A DNA stretch of 64,000 nt. Source: Fusobacterium varium. GTDB taxonomy: Bacteria > Fusobacteriota > Fusobacteriia > Fusobacteriales > Fusobacteriaceae. Location: assembly GCA_002356455.1 (NCBI GenBank), contig AP017968.1:2232001-2296000 (forward strand). The letters run 5' to 3'. The notes under the pieces were generated by a model that saw only the letters and a list, made by a program, of their open reading frames with translations, did not search any database and was not told the DNA's origin. Both the position numbers and the translations under genes were made by a program. Positions 26,942 through 36,818 of the stretch are shown here, one piece after another; positions within the stretch are counted from its first letter, which is position 1; the number at the start of each line of letters is the position of its first letter.

Positions 26942-27984
26942 CAATCCACCTCTGAATCTTTAAAATTAATCTGAACTTTTGAAGTTGCACTTTCTGGAAT
27001 AATCTCTATTTCAAATGGAATTGCTCCCTCTGTAAATATTGTTAAATTTAAAGAACCTATATATTGATATACTTTTAATTTTGGATTTATCCATACTACA
27101 GGATTATTTAAAGTTCCTAACTGTAAGTATTTTATCCACTTTTCATTTTCTATATTGATTTCTCCATCTATATTCACTACATGAGGAAATGAAAGATATG
27201 TTGTTTTTGCTTCATTGTAATTGAATTCTGATATAGAAGTTATATTTTCTTGTGTCCCTTCTTTCTTCATAGAATAAAAATCTATAAATGATTTTCCAAA
27301 CCCTAAAAGTCCTATTGGATTTTCTGGTTCTGGCTCTGGATTTTCTCCTGGAGTTGCTGGGAATGTTATCCCTTTATCAAGATCAAAGTTCCCATATACT
27401 GATTCTGTAACTACAACTGTATTTTTTACACTCTTTGTTTTCTTTGTAAAATAATAGCAAGATGACATATAAGCCCATGATATATTCACCCCTGATACTC
27501 TTACATTTACAGTTTCAGCTTTTTGCTTGTAGCATATTCTATATACTTTAGCTGGTGTCATGGTTTCATTATCTGCCATTTGAAATGTAACTGGTTCCTC
27601 ATTTTCATATACTGTAAATGTTCCTTTCCCTGCTACTTCTATTGTATAAAGACTATATCCACTTGGAATAGTTATTGTAGTGAACTTCCCATCTGCATAC
27701 AATGGATGTTCTCTTTTGTTTTCTATATCTGCAAAAAAGAGAGTAGGTGTTGTATTCCAAGTTTTAGCTATACTGTCTATTGTTACAGTCTTTTCTCCAT
27801 AGCTCCATGATGTAGAATAGTCACAAGCTGTACTCCCAAGAATTATCCCATCATTTAGAGTGAATACCTGTGCTTTTTCAACTCCTGCTCCTTCAAAAAG
27901 ATTTTGAACATTAACCGTTTGACTTCCCCTAGCCGTTGTCATTTGAGTTTTCTTTATTTTATTTTTAGTTTTCCAATCAGCCAC
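26941..27984 (-). CDS. Distal tail protein of unknown fold
   Basis: 347 residues from GTG 27984 after AGAGGTGAC. Beta-rich, with a Pro/Glu linker (FPATPGENPEPEPENP) near residue 220 dividing two parts. A fibre or adhesin scaffold is likely. No domain recognised. Confidence 0.65.
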   Translation of the reverse strand: MADWKTKNKIKKTQMTTARGSQTVNVQNLFEGAGVEKAQVFTLNDGIILGSTACDYSTSWSYGEKTVTIDSIAKTWNTTPTLFFADIENKREHPLYADGKFTTITIPSGYSLYTIEVAGKGTFTVYENEEPVTFQMADNETMTPAKVYRICYKQKAETVNVRVSGVNISWAYMSSCYYFTKKTKSVKNTVVVTESVYGNFDLDKGITFPATPGENPEPEPENPIGLLGFGKSFIDFYSMKKEGTQENITSISEFNYNEAKTTYLSFPHVVNIDGEINIENEKWIKYLQLGTLNNPVVWINPKLKVYQYIGSLNLTIFTEGAIPFEIEIIPESATSKVQINFKDSEVD

Positions 27985-28675
27985 TATATGTCACCTCTTT
28001 TTCCCCTTTTTCTAGGACAAGAATTGTCAATTCTGCATCATCTACAAGAGCTTTATTATATCCATCAGAAATAATTCCACCTGATCCGTTATCTTTCCAG
28101 AATAAGTCATTTTCTATAGACATCATAAAGCTATCTATACATGATGTTCCCCTTGTATGAGTTAATGTATACCTTATGGCAACACCATTACTATAATATT
28201 GCTGTGGTACTGCATAAAACCACCAGTAGCTACCCATATATGAATCCCCCACCATATTTACTCTTGAAAATTTTTGAATTACAGACATATCTTGTGGATT
28301 TATTACCTCTATGTCTACAACTCCATTCATTGCTCCTACAACTCCTGTAGGATATAAATATCCTGCAAAGCTTATTCTCCTAGTTGCTGGAACATTTCCA
28401 ATAGTATATTGAGTTGAGCCACTTACAGTCATTGTCCTTTTTAATTCTGATGGAGTTCTTACATAGGGAGCTACTTTATACCTATTTCCTGATACTTTAG
28501 AAACAACAGGAGAAAGTCCTGTAATAGTGCCATTGTATTTGATACTATTCCAGAAAACCATAAATACTGGATTTTTAAAACTATCTGATATTATAAATTC
28601 AAAATTTTCACTTGCTCTAGTTTTATATAGAGCTTGATTGTAATTTGTAATAGTAGTCCAATCAGTAAATGCCAT
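27977..28675 (-). CDS. Distal tail/baseplate-like protein
   Basis: 232 residues from ATG 28675; an AGGAGAG ribosome site lies just upstream, so a longer frame start is unlikely. Aromatic, beta-rich (GSYWWFYAVPQQYYSNG), as in carbohydrate-binding or fibre domains. Function is taken from position only. Confidence 0.65.
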   Translation of the reverse strand: MAFTDWTTITNYNQALYKTRASENFEFIISDSFKNPVFMVFWNSIKYNGTITGLSPVVSKVSGNRYKVAPYVRTPSELKRTMTVSGSTQYTIGNVPATRRISFAGYLYPTGVVGAMNGVVDIEVINPQDMSVIQKFSRVNMVGDSYMGSYWWFYAVPQQYYSNGVAIRYTLTHTRGTSCIDSFMMSIENDLFWKDNGSGGIISDGYNKALVDDAELTILVLEKGEKEVTYSG

Positions 28676-28693
28676 TTTCTCTCTCCTTTTAAA

Positions 28694-28722
28694 TTTTCCC
28701 ACTTTTAATAAATTTGGGAAAA
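28694..28722. repeat. TTTTCCCA/TGGGAAAA hairpin, copy 1
   Basis: An 8-pair stem (28694-28701 with 28715-28722) around an AT loop, between two late genes. A close copy lies at 59730-59758. Could attenuate or process the late transcript. Confidence 0.55.
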
Positions 28723-28725
28723 ATT

Positions 28726-29007
28726 TTATCTTTCTTTTAAATCTGCTTCATATAGCATAATACTTATAATGCTATATGGATTTAAAGTTGTATTGGTTGT
28801 AGAAATTTCTACATACCCATTTTGTCTTAACTTAGTTTTTATTGGTATCTCTACCTGTGTTTCTGTCAAATTAGAATCCAAACACCAGCCATCAACGATA
28901 CTTACTAAAGCTTCTATTTTCATCCCTTTCCATCTTATACTGTTGCTTGGAAAAGGACTTGTAAATCTTACTGCTTTAACTTGGTTTTGGATATAACCTA
29001 TATTCAC
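28726..29007 (-). CDS. Small distal-tail protein
   Basis: 93 residues from a GTG with a weak ribosome site, so the start is uncertain. Soluble, beta-rich. Lies between the tail-tip protein and fibres. Confidence 0.55.
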   Translation of the reverse strand: MNIGYIQNQVKAVRFTSPFPSNSIRWKGMKIEALVSIVDGWCLDSNLTETQVEIPIKTKLRQNGYVEISTTNTTLNPYSIISIMLYEADLKER

Positions 29008-29061
29008 TTTTTCTATAAAAACATATTTCTTTAGTACACTTACTGTATACCAGAGATTACT

Positions 29062-31281
29062 TCAACCCTTTTCCTGAAACAGTATCTCCCCACCTTTTAT
29101 AACAATTCTTTTTGTACTGTTAGCTTGTGTGGTCCCATCATATGAAATTATTCCCTTATCATTGCTGAAAACTTCCAATACTCCATTTACTTGGGTATTT
29201 GCATTTATTTCAAATTTTCCCTTTCCTATATCTGTTACAAATGTTTCAATGTCTGTTCCTGCTACCTCTTGTTTTAATTTTCCATTTGTAAATTTTATAA
29301 AAGTTCCTGTATTTTCTTCTCCTACTTGGAAAAGAGTTGATTTATGCTTTGTATCTTCTGGATTAGTTACTCCCATCAAGAACTGACTTGTAATTTCTGC
29401 TGGCTTCAATGGATTCTTAACATTAAATGCAAGCTTGTTATTTGCATTTTGTATTATTACCCCTGCGTCTTTATTTATAACTATTCTTGCAATATTTGTT
29501 GGATCAGTTCTCCCAAATACTGGATTACTTGTATCTTCATCATATTGAAAGAAGATCCCTACTTCTGCGGCATTATTTCCTATTCTAAATATCCCAGATT
29601 CTGCCATTATTGCAGATTTTAAAGCTGGCATGATATCATCTTCCATAGCAGCTTGCCATTTTCCATTTTTCCATACTTTATAGATTTTAGTACTTGGCTG
29701 ATACCAAACATCCCCCTCCGCTGTTGCTGTTGGCTCTGTTTCCTGAATAAATCCTTTTGCATTTATTTTATTTAATAGGTCCTCATCTATTGGAGGAACT
29801 TCTATATTTTCTATCTGGTCTTTCAATTCATTAATATTTTCTAAATATTCTGCGTTTGTTTTCAAACTTTCTACAGTATTATATTTGAATGTTTGAACAG
29901 AAGTATCAATTTTAACCGCTGTAATTTCACTGCTAAACCCTTTTATTTTAGAAAGGGTATGACTTATGTTTGTTACTCTTGCAGGAGTGCTTATATTGTC
30001 AATTACAATTTCAACGAGGTCTCCTATCATCACAAAAGGGCAAAATAAGCTTTTAAAAGATAATTCTACTCCATCAAGACATTGTTCCTTATATTCATAC
30101 TCTGCAATTTCTGTAGCAAACTGCATTTCTTGTATATATTTATTTTTATTTGATGTTGGAAAATTCTCTTGTTCCTCTGTTTCAACATCTGTATTCTTGA
30201 CAATACTCTCATTATCTTCATACTTTACAACTGGTACTCCTTTTATCTCAAAGTTTTCTATATATAGTTTAGAGGCATATGGATTATAAAACTTGACCTG
30301 TGCTCCACTATTTATAAAAGATACAAAATCATAGTGAGTACCCTCCATCAGATTAACTTCTACTTTTTCAGATAATTCATTGAAATAGTAGCCTGTAGCC
30401 TTTGTAAGATTATATTGAGTAATGACATCTGTTATATACTTAATAGACATTATCTTTTTTTGATTTTCTGGAGTTGTTCCTGGATCTACAGTTATTTTTT
30501 GTTTTAAATTAAAGCAAACTTGATTTTCTAAATAGCTGTAATTATCAAAGGTTTTTCTTATTCCATTGTATTTAGCATAGGAATACTTTTGAGTTATACT
30601 ATTTAAAATATTAGTTTTATTAAAATGACATATTACATTTTCTAGGGGATTATATAATCCCCCTTTAATTACTATTTTGCTATTATTATCTATATACATT
30701 CTGCCTTTTATACAGTCTATAATTGTTTCTAGTTCATCAATCCATCTATTCCCTTTAGTAAATACCATAAAAGGTATCTTTATAAGTCTTGTCTGGCTGT
30801 CTCTCACATCTTCAAAAAGAACATTTTCTGGATTTATTCCTAGTTGTTTTATGATATTAAATAATAAAGAATTGTTCTCATTATTTTGATAGTATACCCA
30901 GTTATCAAAAGCGAAAGTATCTTTTGGTACTGTCTTTGTAAATAAATCTTTTATCTCATCATAAATAATTATCTGTAAACTATAAACTAACCCACTACTT
31001 AGTTTTCTTTCTTGTAATTCAGCTTTTCCTCTAAGTAATATTATTTCTTCTAGTTCATGCACTGCTTTTATTTCAATAATGTCTCCCTTACTTATAAGGG
31101 AAACATCATCTAAAGAAAAGGAGGCTATCATTGATTTTATAGTTTTGCTTTCACTCGAATAAGATATTGAAATATTTTCTATAACATTGGTTAAAATTAT
31201 TCCTTTTGTTATATTTGTCACAACTCCATTAAATTTAAACATATCAGCTTCTGCTAATGTTTTAAAATATGTCTCTGTCAT
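29062..31281 (-). CDS. Tail-tip/tail-associated structural protein
   Basis: 739 residues, overlapping the tape-measure stop by 4 bases. N-terminal two thirds beta-rich (about 1-470), then a helical linker with KINAKGFIQETEPTATAEGD and a QPSTKIYKVWKNGKWQ strand, ending in a fibre-like domain. Position after the tape measure and overall build fit the tail-tip hub/adsorption protein of siphoviruses. Confidence 0.75.
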   Translation of the reverse strand: MTETYFKTLAEADMFKFNGVVTNITKGIILTNVIENISISYSSESKTIKSMIASFSLDDVSLISKGDIIEIKAVHELEEIILLRGKAELQERKLSSGLVYSLQIIIYDEIKDLFTKTVPKDTFAFDNWVYYQNNENNSLLFNIIKQLGINPENVLFEDVRDSQTRLIKIPFMVFTKGNRWIDELETIIDCIKGRMYIDNNSKIVIKGGLYNPLENVICHFNKTNILNSITQKYSYAKYNGIRKTFDNYSYLENQVCFNLKQKITVDPGTTPENQKKIMSIKYITDVITQYNLTKATGYYFNELSEKVEVNLMEGTHYDFVSFINSGAQVKFYNPYASKLYIENFEIKGVPVVKYEDNESIVKNTDVETEEQENFPTSNKNKYIQEMQFATEIAEYEYKEQCLDGVELSFKSLFCPFVMIGDLVEIVIDNISTPARVTNISHTLSKIKGFSSEITAVKIDTSVQTFKYNTVESLKTNAEYLENINELKDQIENIEVPPIDEDLLNKINAKGFIQETEPTATAEGDVWYQPSTKIYKVWKNGKWQAAMEDDIMPALKSAIMAESGIFRIGNNAAEVGIFFQYDEDTSNPVFGRTDPTNIARIVINKDAGVIIQNANNKLAFNVKNPLKPAEITSQFLMGVTNPEDTKHKSTLFQVGEENTGTFIKFTNGKLKQEVAGTDIETFVTDIGKGKFEINANTQVNGVLEVFSNDKGIISYDGTTQANSTKRIVIKGGEILFQEKG

Positions 31282-34200
31282 GATGGTATCACCTTTCCTT
31301 GTTTGTTTGCTTCTTCTATAGCTTCTTTTGCTCCTTTTTTTGCTAGTTCATACATAGTATCTTCCCCATATACTCCTGTAAAATGTTGTTCAATAGTTAT
31401 ATTGTATTCAATACCACTATCTTGATAATATGAGTTCCCAAGTGTATTATCTTCTGTTGAATTTCCACTTACTGTATTCCCTCTATTTAAGCCTATTTTT
31501 TCAAGTTCATATTCTAAATCCTTTAAATAGTCCTGCATTAAGTCAAATCCTTGCTGTGCACTTGTTGCCTGTGATAGTTTTTCTTTTATATCATCCATGT
31601 TATAAAACTGATTCATGTATGTTTTATATACTTCACTATCGACAAAAGCTTGAATTAAGCTGTCTTTTACACTTTCATAAATAGAATTCCCCAGACTTTC
31701 TTCAAAGGAAGCAAAGGAATTATTATCTAAAGCCTCTGACATGGCACTTGACAACATATTTTTCATATTGCTTATTCTTTCTGAAAGTTCTGTAGCTGGT
31801 AACATACTATCTATAAGAGAAGTTGAAAGGCCTCTACTTTCTAATTGTGTTCTTAAATCATTTATCACTTTTTCATAGTCTGTAGTTATTCTATCTGCTT
31901 CCAGTATCTTATTGAAATTAAAATCATCCCAAAATCCTGTAAAATCAAGAACACCAGTTTTTTTCATTTCAACAAGTTTTTCTGAGATTTTTTCAAATTC
32001 TTTAGTCATATACTCATCAATAGAGCTATAAGCCACATCATATGTTACTTGTGCAGCATTATTAAGAATTTTCTTAAAATATGAACTCATTGAAGAACTA
32101 AAGTCGCTCGCCTCTCCTGATGATAAAGCCTCCACAAAAGAACTCCTTGCATCTTGCATAGCGGTTACCAGAACTTGTGCATTTTTTGCCATTTCTTCAA
32201 TAGTGTCTTTGTATGCTTCCGCATTCAATCCCATATCCTCAAACATTTGAGTATATTCCTGGATAAGAGATTTATAACTTGATACATCTATTCCCTCAAA
32301 GGCATTAAGAGTTGAATTTCTGAATAATTGCTCTTGTTCTTCTCTTAGCTTGTCTATTTGAGCTACATATTCATATACTCCCTCTTTCCATTCTTCAAAG
32401 TTACTATCTACGAAATTTGTTCCTAGAGCTTCTTTTAAATCTCCTATTCCTGTTGTTTTCAGTTTTTCTGCAAAATCTCTTAATTGATTTTCATCCATAT
32501 TAGCTATATTGGTATTAGTTATCCCCATAGCTCTTAAAATATCTGCTTCATCTATATTTTGTGCCTCATATTTATCTGTAGATTTTGACTTAAAATATGA
32601 TTTATATTTTGCTTTACTTTTTACAAGTCCTGTTACAGTTCCAAAGTCTTTTGTACTTGCTACCATAGCTTTAATATAGTAATCAAAATTCTTTTCTACC
32701 TTTTTTATTCCCGCTAAAGTAGTATTATTAGTAGCATACCCAAGCATACTATTGCTATAACTATTTATAGCCGTTATATTTGATTTTATAACTTCTGTGA
32801 AAGTCAAAAGAACTTTGGTTGATTCTTCAAAAGCTTTCTTATTTTCTTCATTGGCTGCTTCTATCTTTTTCTTTTTATCTTTTCCACTAAGAGAAGAAAG
32901 AGCACTACTTGCAAGGCTTCCTATTCCTGCTATTCCACTTACTGCGGTCATTATTCCAGTTAAGGAACTAAATCCATTTACCAGTCCAAGCATACTACTG
33001 CCTTTACTAAACATACCTGTAATAGCTCCAAGTCCTCCGCTAGTTTGATATTGATTCATTCCATTAGCTATAATTGAAACAGAATTTGTAATATTTCCAA
33101 TTGCTTCTATGAATGAACTATTTAACTGTTGCCCTAACTTTATCATGTCATTTCCAAATGTTCCCATGATATTTATCAAGTCTTTTACTGCTGTTTTCTC
33201 TTTTTCTTTAAGTTTGTTATTTTCTTCAATAATTTTAAGCTGCTTTTTTTCTTCTTCTAGTTGTGTTTCATATTTTTTAAAATTTTCTGTATCTATAATT
33301 TTCCCATTTGTATCATATAAGCTTTTTAACAAATTTTGTAAATTTGTTATTTTCTGCTTTATCTGTGCTTCTTCATCCAGCCCCATTATTTCTGCTAGTT
33401 TTGGAAATTTCTCCAAATCTTCTCTATAATCTTTAAACAGATTTCTGATTTTATCTTCCTTGTTCAGTTCCTCTGCTTCTTTTCTTAATTTTTGCATTTC
33501 TGGAATCAATTTATTTGCCAGTCCATCTGCTCCCTTACCAATTAAATCTTTATAAGCCTTTTCTACATCACTAAGTTTACTCTTTATTTGGTCAAGTTCA
33601 GAAAGTCCAAGCCCTTCTGCTAATTTTGGAGCATTTGCCATGGCTTTTTTATATTCATCCATGATTTTTGTTATTTCTTCTGAAGTATTATTTGGTTTAA
33701 CCTTTGGCCCTGTCTTTGTTGTTCCAAAATCCTGAATATATGCAATTGCATTTTGAATAGTCCTATCTGCTTCTTCACTATTTAAACCTCTTAATTTTAA
33801 ATCTTTTATATCTTTAAAAAGATTATTTTGCATTTCTAGTTTAACTTCAATTGATAATCCATCTTTAAATTCTTCATCAAATTTTCTTTTTATTTCAGCA
33901 TATTCGGCCTGTAAAGATTTTTGAGTTTCCTCATCTGTCATAATAGGATTATTTTTAAGTGTTTCCAGTTTTTTTAGTTCTTCCTGATCTATTTGGAAAG
34001 ATATTTTGAGCAATAATTCTTTATCTTCTTTTAATTGTTCTTGTATTCTTTTAAAAATTTTTAACTTTTCATTCGCTGACCCTGCATTTTTTTCAAGTTC
34101 TTTGTATTGATTTATCAAATCTGTATACTTGATATTCTTTCCTAATTCTTGTAATTCTTTCCAATCAACACCATTAGCAAAAGTATCTATATAACCTTGA

Positions 34201-36119
34201 ATTTCATTCATTTCTTTTTCTAATGATTCTTTTTTTATAGCAAATTCTAATTTGATTTTTTTAACATCATTTTCCTTTTCAATAGTAGATATAAAATCAT
34301 GATATTTTTTTTCTAATTCTTCTAAGTTCTTCTTGTCTTGACTTATATCTATTATGCTAAATCTAGTACCCCATTTTTCTTGATTTTGTATTTTTGATTC
34401 TAGTTGTGTCATTTGATATCTAAGTCCTGCTAATTCAGGATATTGATCTTCTAAAGCTTTTATATCTGCTCTATTATCTTTATTCATTTTTCCAGTTTTT
34501 TGATATTCTCTAAGTTTTTTCAAAGCTTCTGCTTGTCTTTCTATTGCCTGTGTTTGTTCTTCCCAAGTCCCTTTTGAATCATCCATAGCCTTTTTGACTG
34601 CTTCTACTTCGTTTTTGAAAGATATATATTTTGTTACTAAATAACCTATTCCTGCTACAACTCCCCCTACTGCAAGCCCTGTCAATGCTGTTCCTAGTGC
34701 TGTTATAGCTATTTTACTTGCCATTGCTGCACTTGTTACACTACTGAAAGATTTTACTATTGGTACACCAATTCCATGTCCTATACTTAAAGCTTTCATA
34801 GCCACATATACCCCTACAATAGCTTTTCCAGTAGAAATTATAGATTCTATATTTTCTTTACTGAATGTCTTTTTAAAGTCAATCTTTTTTAATTCTTCTG
34901 TTATCTCTCTTATAGTTGGAGCTATGGAATCACCAAATCTTATCCCTATTTCTTTTAAATTAGCAGTTATTATTTTTATTTGCTGGGATAAAGATTCCTG
35001 CATTTTTTCAAATGCTTTGTCTGTACTTCCCAATGATTCTTGCATAGCCTCTTTAAATACTCCATATCGGTTAATCGAATCTACAATAGATTGAGCCCCT
35101 TTAAAAGACCTAATATTAAATAGGTCTAGCAAAGAGTTTCCTGTTTTATCAGCTTGTTCTTTTAGGAGCATTAATGCCTCTCCTAAATCTCCCCCTGCTT
35201 TCATATACTCCATGAATCCCATACCTGCCGCTTTTTTAAAAGCCTTGCTTGCTTCTGTGGATCCTTTAGAAAGTTCCGTAAACATAGCATTTAAAGCGGT
35301 TGCACTCTCAGCAGTTCCTATACCATTGCTTGTTAAAAGTGCCATTGCTGTGGAAAGAGCTTCAAAAGATACCCCTACACTTGAAGCTGTTGGTATTACA
35401 TTTCCCAGTGAGGTAGCCAGTAAATCTACAGTAGTTTTTCCTTTGTTTTGAGTTTGTATAAGTAAATCTGATATTTTGATTGCATCTTCCGCTTTCATTT
35501 TATAAGCATTTATAACAGTAGTTAGGACATCAACCGCATTTGTAGTAGTTGTGAATCCTCCAATTGCTAGTTTATTGGCAGTTGTTAATACTTCATATTT
35601 CCCTGCTACATCTCCTATGGCAGATACTGTTTGATATAAAGCTTCTGCTAAATCATTCACAGATGTTCCTGTTTCTGTTGCAAGATTTCTGACATTATTT
35701 GAAATAGTTCCAAAACTATCATTACTGATTGTTTGGACTTTCTTTATTTGTCTTTCAAGATCTATAAAACTTTTTGTAGATACTACCCCTAAACTTACTA
35801 TTACCGCACTTGCATTTCTCAAAGTTTTTGTTATATCCCCATAAGCTGTACTCATTTTATTTTTTAATTCTTCTATCTTTGCTTTTTGTTTATCTATGCT
35901 TTCTACTACTGCCTTTTCTGCTTCTTTAACAGACATTCCAAGCTTGCTATAATCAACATCCTTTAATGCCTCTTTTACTCTTTTAGATTCTTTCAATGCT
36001 GTTTCAGCCATTTTTTGAAGTTCTTTAGTACTTAATCCAGTTGCTTTTGATAACTGTTCAAAATATTTACTGGCATTATCTTGGATAGATACTTTCATCA
36101 ATAATTCATTTGTTGCCAT
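31278..36119 (-). CDS. Tail tape-measure protein
   Basis: 1613 residues, the longest gene. Coiled-coil N-terminus, a TP901-type core at about 90-330 (LATETGTSVNDLAEALYQTVS, later GIGTAESATALNAMF), hydrophobic patch near 430-470, long charged coiled coils at about 490-1000, and a Gly/Ser-rich segment. Its length sets tail length and it acts as ejection plug. Preceded by the G/GT frameshift genes, the standard siphovirus order. Confidence 0.92.
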   Translation of the reverse strand: MATNELLMKVSIQDNASKYFEQLSKATGLSTKELQKMAETALKESKRVKEALKDVDYSKLGMSVKEAEKAVVESIDKQKAKIEELKNKMSTAYGDITKTLRNASAVIVSLGVVSTKSFIDLERQIKKVQTISNDSFGTISNNVRNLATETGTSVNDLAEALYQTVSAIGDVAGKYEVLTTANKLAIGGFTTTTNAVDVLTTVINAYKMKAEDAIKISDLLIQTQNKGKTTVDLLATSLGNVIPTASSVGVSFEALSTAMALLTSNGIGTAESATALNAMFTELSKGSTEASKAFKKAAGMGFMEYMKAGGDLGEALMLLKEQADKTGNSLLDLFNIRSFKGAQSIVDSINRYGVFKEAMQESLGSTDKAFEKMQESLSQQIKIITANLKEIGIRFGDSIAPTIREITEELKKIDFKKTFSKENIESIISTGKAIVGVYVAMKALSIGHGIGVPIVKSFSSVTSAAMASKIAITALGTALTGLAVGGVVAGIGYLVTKYISFKNEVEAVKKAMDDSKGTWEEQTQAIERQAEALKKLREYQKTGKMNKDNRADIKALEDQYPELAGLRYQMTQLESKIQNQEKWGTRFSIIDISQDKKNLEELEKKYHDFISTIEKENDVKKIKLEFAIKKESLEKEMNEIQGYIDTFANGVDWKELQELGKNIKYTDLINQYKELEKNAGSANEKLKIFKRIQEQLKEDKELLLKISFQIDQEELKKLETLKNNPIMTDEETQKSLQAEYAEIKRKFDEEFKDGLSIEVKLEMQNNLFKDIKDLKLRGLNSEEADRTIQNAIAYIQDFGTTKTGPKVKPNNTSEEITKIMDEYKKAMANAPKLAEGLGLSELDQIKSKLSDVEKAYKDLIGKGADGLANKLIPEMQKLRKEAEELNKEDKIRNLFKDYREDLEKFPKLAEIMGLDEEAQIKQKITNLQNLLKSLYDTNGKIIDTENFKKYETQLEEEKKQLKIIEENNKLKEKEKTAVKDLINIMGTFGNDMIKLGQQLNSSFIEAIGNITNSVSIIANGMNQYQTSGGLGAITGMFSKGSSMLGLVNGFSSLTGIMTAVSGIAGIGSLASSALSSLSGKDKKKKIEAANEENKKAFEESTKVLLTFTEVIKSNITAINSYSNSMLGYATNNTTLAGIKKVEKNFDYYIKAMVASTKDFGTVTGLVKSKAKYKSYFKSKSTDKYEAQNIDEADILRAMGITNTNIANMDENQLRDFAEKLKTTGIGDLKEALGTNFVDSNFEEWKEGVYEYVAQIDKLREEQEQLFRNSTLNAFEGIDVSSYKSLIQEYTQMFEDMGLNAEAYKDTIEEMAKNAQVLVTAMQDARSSFVEALSSGEASDFSSSMSSYFKKILNNAAQVTYDVAYSSIDEYMTKEFEKISEKLVEMKKTGVLDFTGFWDDFNFNKILEADRITTDYEKVINDLRTQLESRGLSTSLIDSMLPATELSERISNMKNMLSSAMSEALDNNSFASFEESLGNSIYESVKDSLIQAFVDSEVYKTYMNQFYNMDDIKEKLSQATSAQQGFDLMQDYLKDLEYELEKIGLNRGNTVSGNSTEDNTLGNSYYQDSGIEYNITIEQHFTGVYGEDTMYELAKKGAKEAIEEANKQGKVIPS

Positions 36120-36127
36120 TTCTCACC

Positions 36128-36430
36128 TCACTTCTTCCCTTTACCTTTATTCTTTTTCTCTCTTTTATTTTTCTCACTAATAGCCTCATTAAAACAATCT
36201 CTAATTAGTTCTAACATTTCTATCATATAGGCCGGGTGATTATCATACCCCAAACTTTCCCCCAATGGTAAAAATGCTATTTCTAAATAGCTTGACATTG
36301 GAGGATATTTTAAATATCTTCTATATCTTTTTATTTCTTCAAAAGCTTCATTCATTTTTTTAAAATGAGGGTCAATTTTACTGACCCTCCAATCATTTAT
36401 CAAAAACTCACAAGCCTTGAAGATTATTGC
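36128..36430 (-). CDS. T part of tail-assembly chaperone, read by -1 frameshift
   Basis: The -1 frame enters at 36430 and stays open to 36128, adding 100 residues to the G protein (about 222 in all). It includes INDWRVSKIDPHFKKMNEAF and a basic Lys/Asn-rich tail. Its own best start is a TTG at 36403 with no ribosome site, so frameshifting is the likely route. As in lambda gpGT, the extension would bind tape measure and tail-tube protein. Confidence 0.75.
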   Translation of the reverse strand, partial: AIIFKACEFLINDWRVSKIDPHFKKMNEAFEEIKRYRRYLKYPPMSSYLEIAFLPLGESLGYDNHPAYMIEMLELIRDCFNEAISEKNKREKKNKGKGKK

Positions 36431-36795
36431 TTTTTTTCTTCCTTTTCCTCTTCTTTTTCCTTTAATCCATTATTAGTGTTCAATTCTTCTAATACTCCAT
36501 AAAGATTTTCTGTATTGTCCACTACACTTTCCAATATTTCTGGTTTAAGTTTTTCTTTTCCAGAATATATTTCTATTCCATTTTCGACTATTTTTTTAAC
36601 CTGCTTACAAAGCAAGAAACATTCTGCTGTATTTTCAAACGGGATGTCTTTTGTAGTCATTACCATTCCACCCTTTTCATTCAATTGTATATCAAGAATT
36701 CCTGATATTTTTTTATGTCTTAACTTAGTTCCGAAATTCATTATTGGATTAAACTCCACATATGTTTTATCATTTCCTATTTTTTTTATATTCAT
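36424..36795 (-). CDS. Tail-assembly chaperone (G)
   Basis: 123 residues from ATG 36795, 7 bases after GGAGG; the ATG at 36810 overlaps that site and is rejected. Acidic, ending in a Glu/Lys run that contains the slippery codons. Lies between tail tube and tape measure, as lambda G does. Confidence 0.75.
   Translation of the reverse strand: MNIKKIGNDKTYVEFNPIMNFGTKLRHKKISGILDIQLNEKGGMVMTTKDIPFENTAECFLLCKQVKKIVENGIEIYSGKEKLKPEILESVVDNTENLYGVLEELNTNNGLKEKEEEKEEKKQ
36430..36436 (-). other. A_AAA_AAG slippery heptamer
   Basis: In the G frame the codons are GAA AAA AAG CAA TAA, giving a perfect A_AAA_AAG heptamer two codons before the stop. A GAGGGTCA/TGACCCTC stem-loop lies about 40 bases further on. 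Confidence 0.75.
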
Positions 36796-36818
36796 TATTA
36801 ATTCCTCCATTTTATTAA

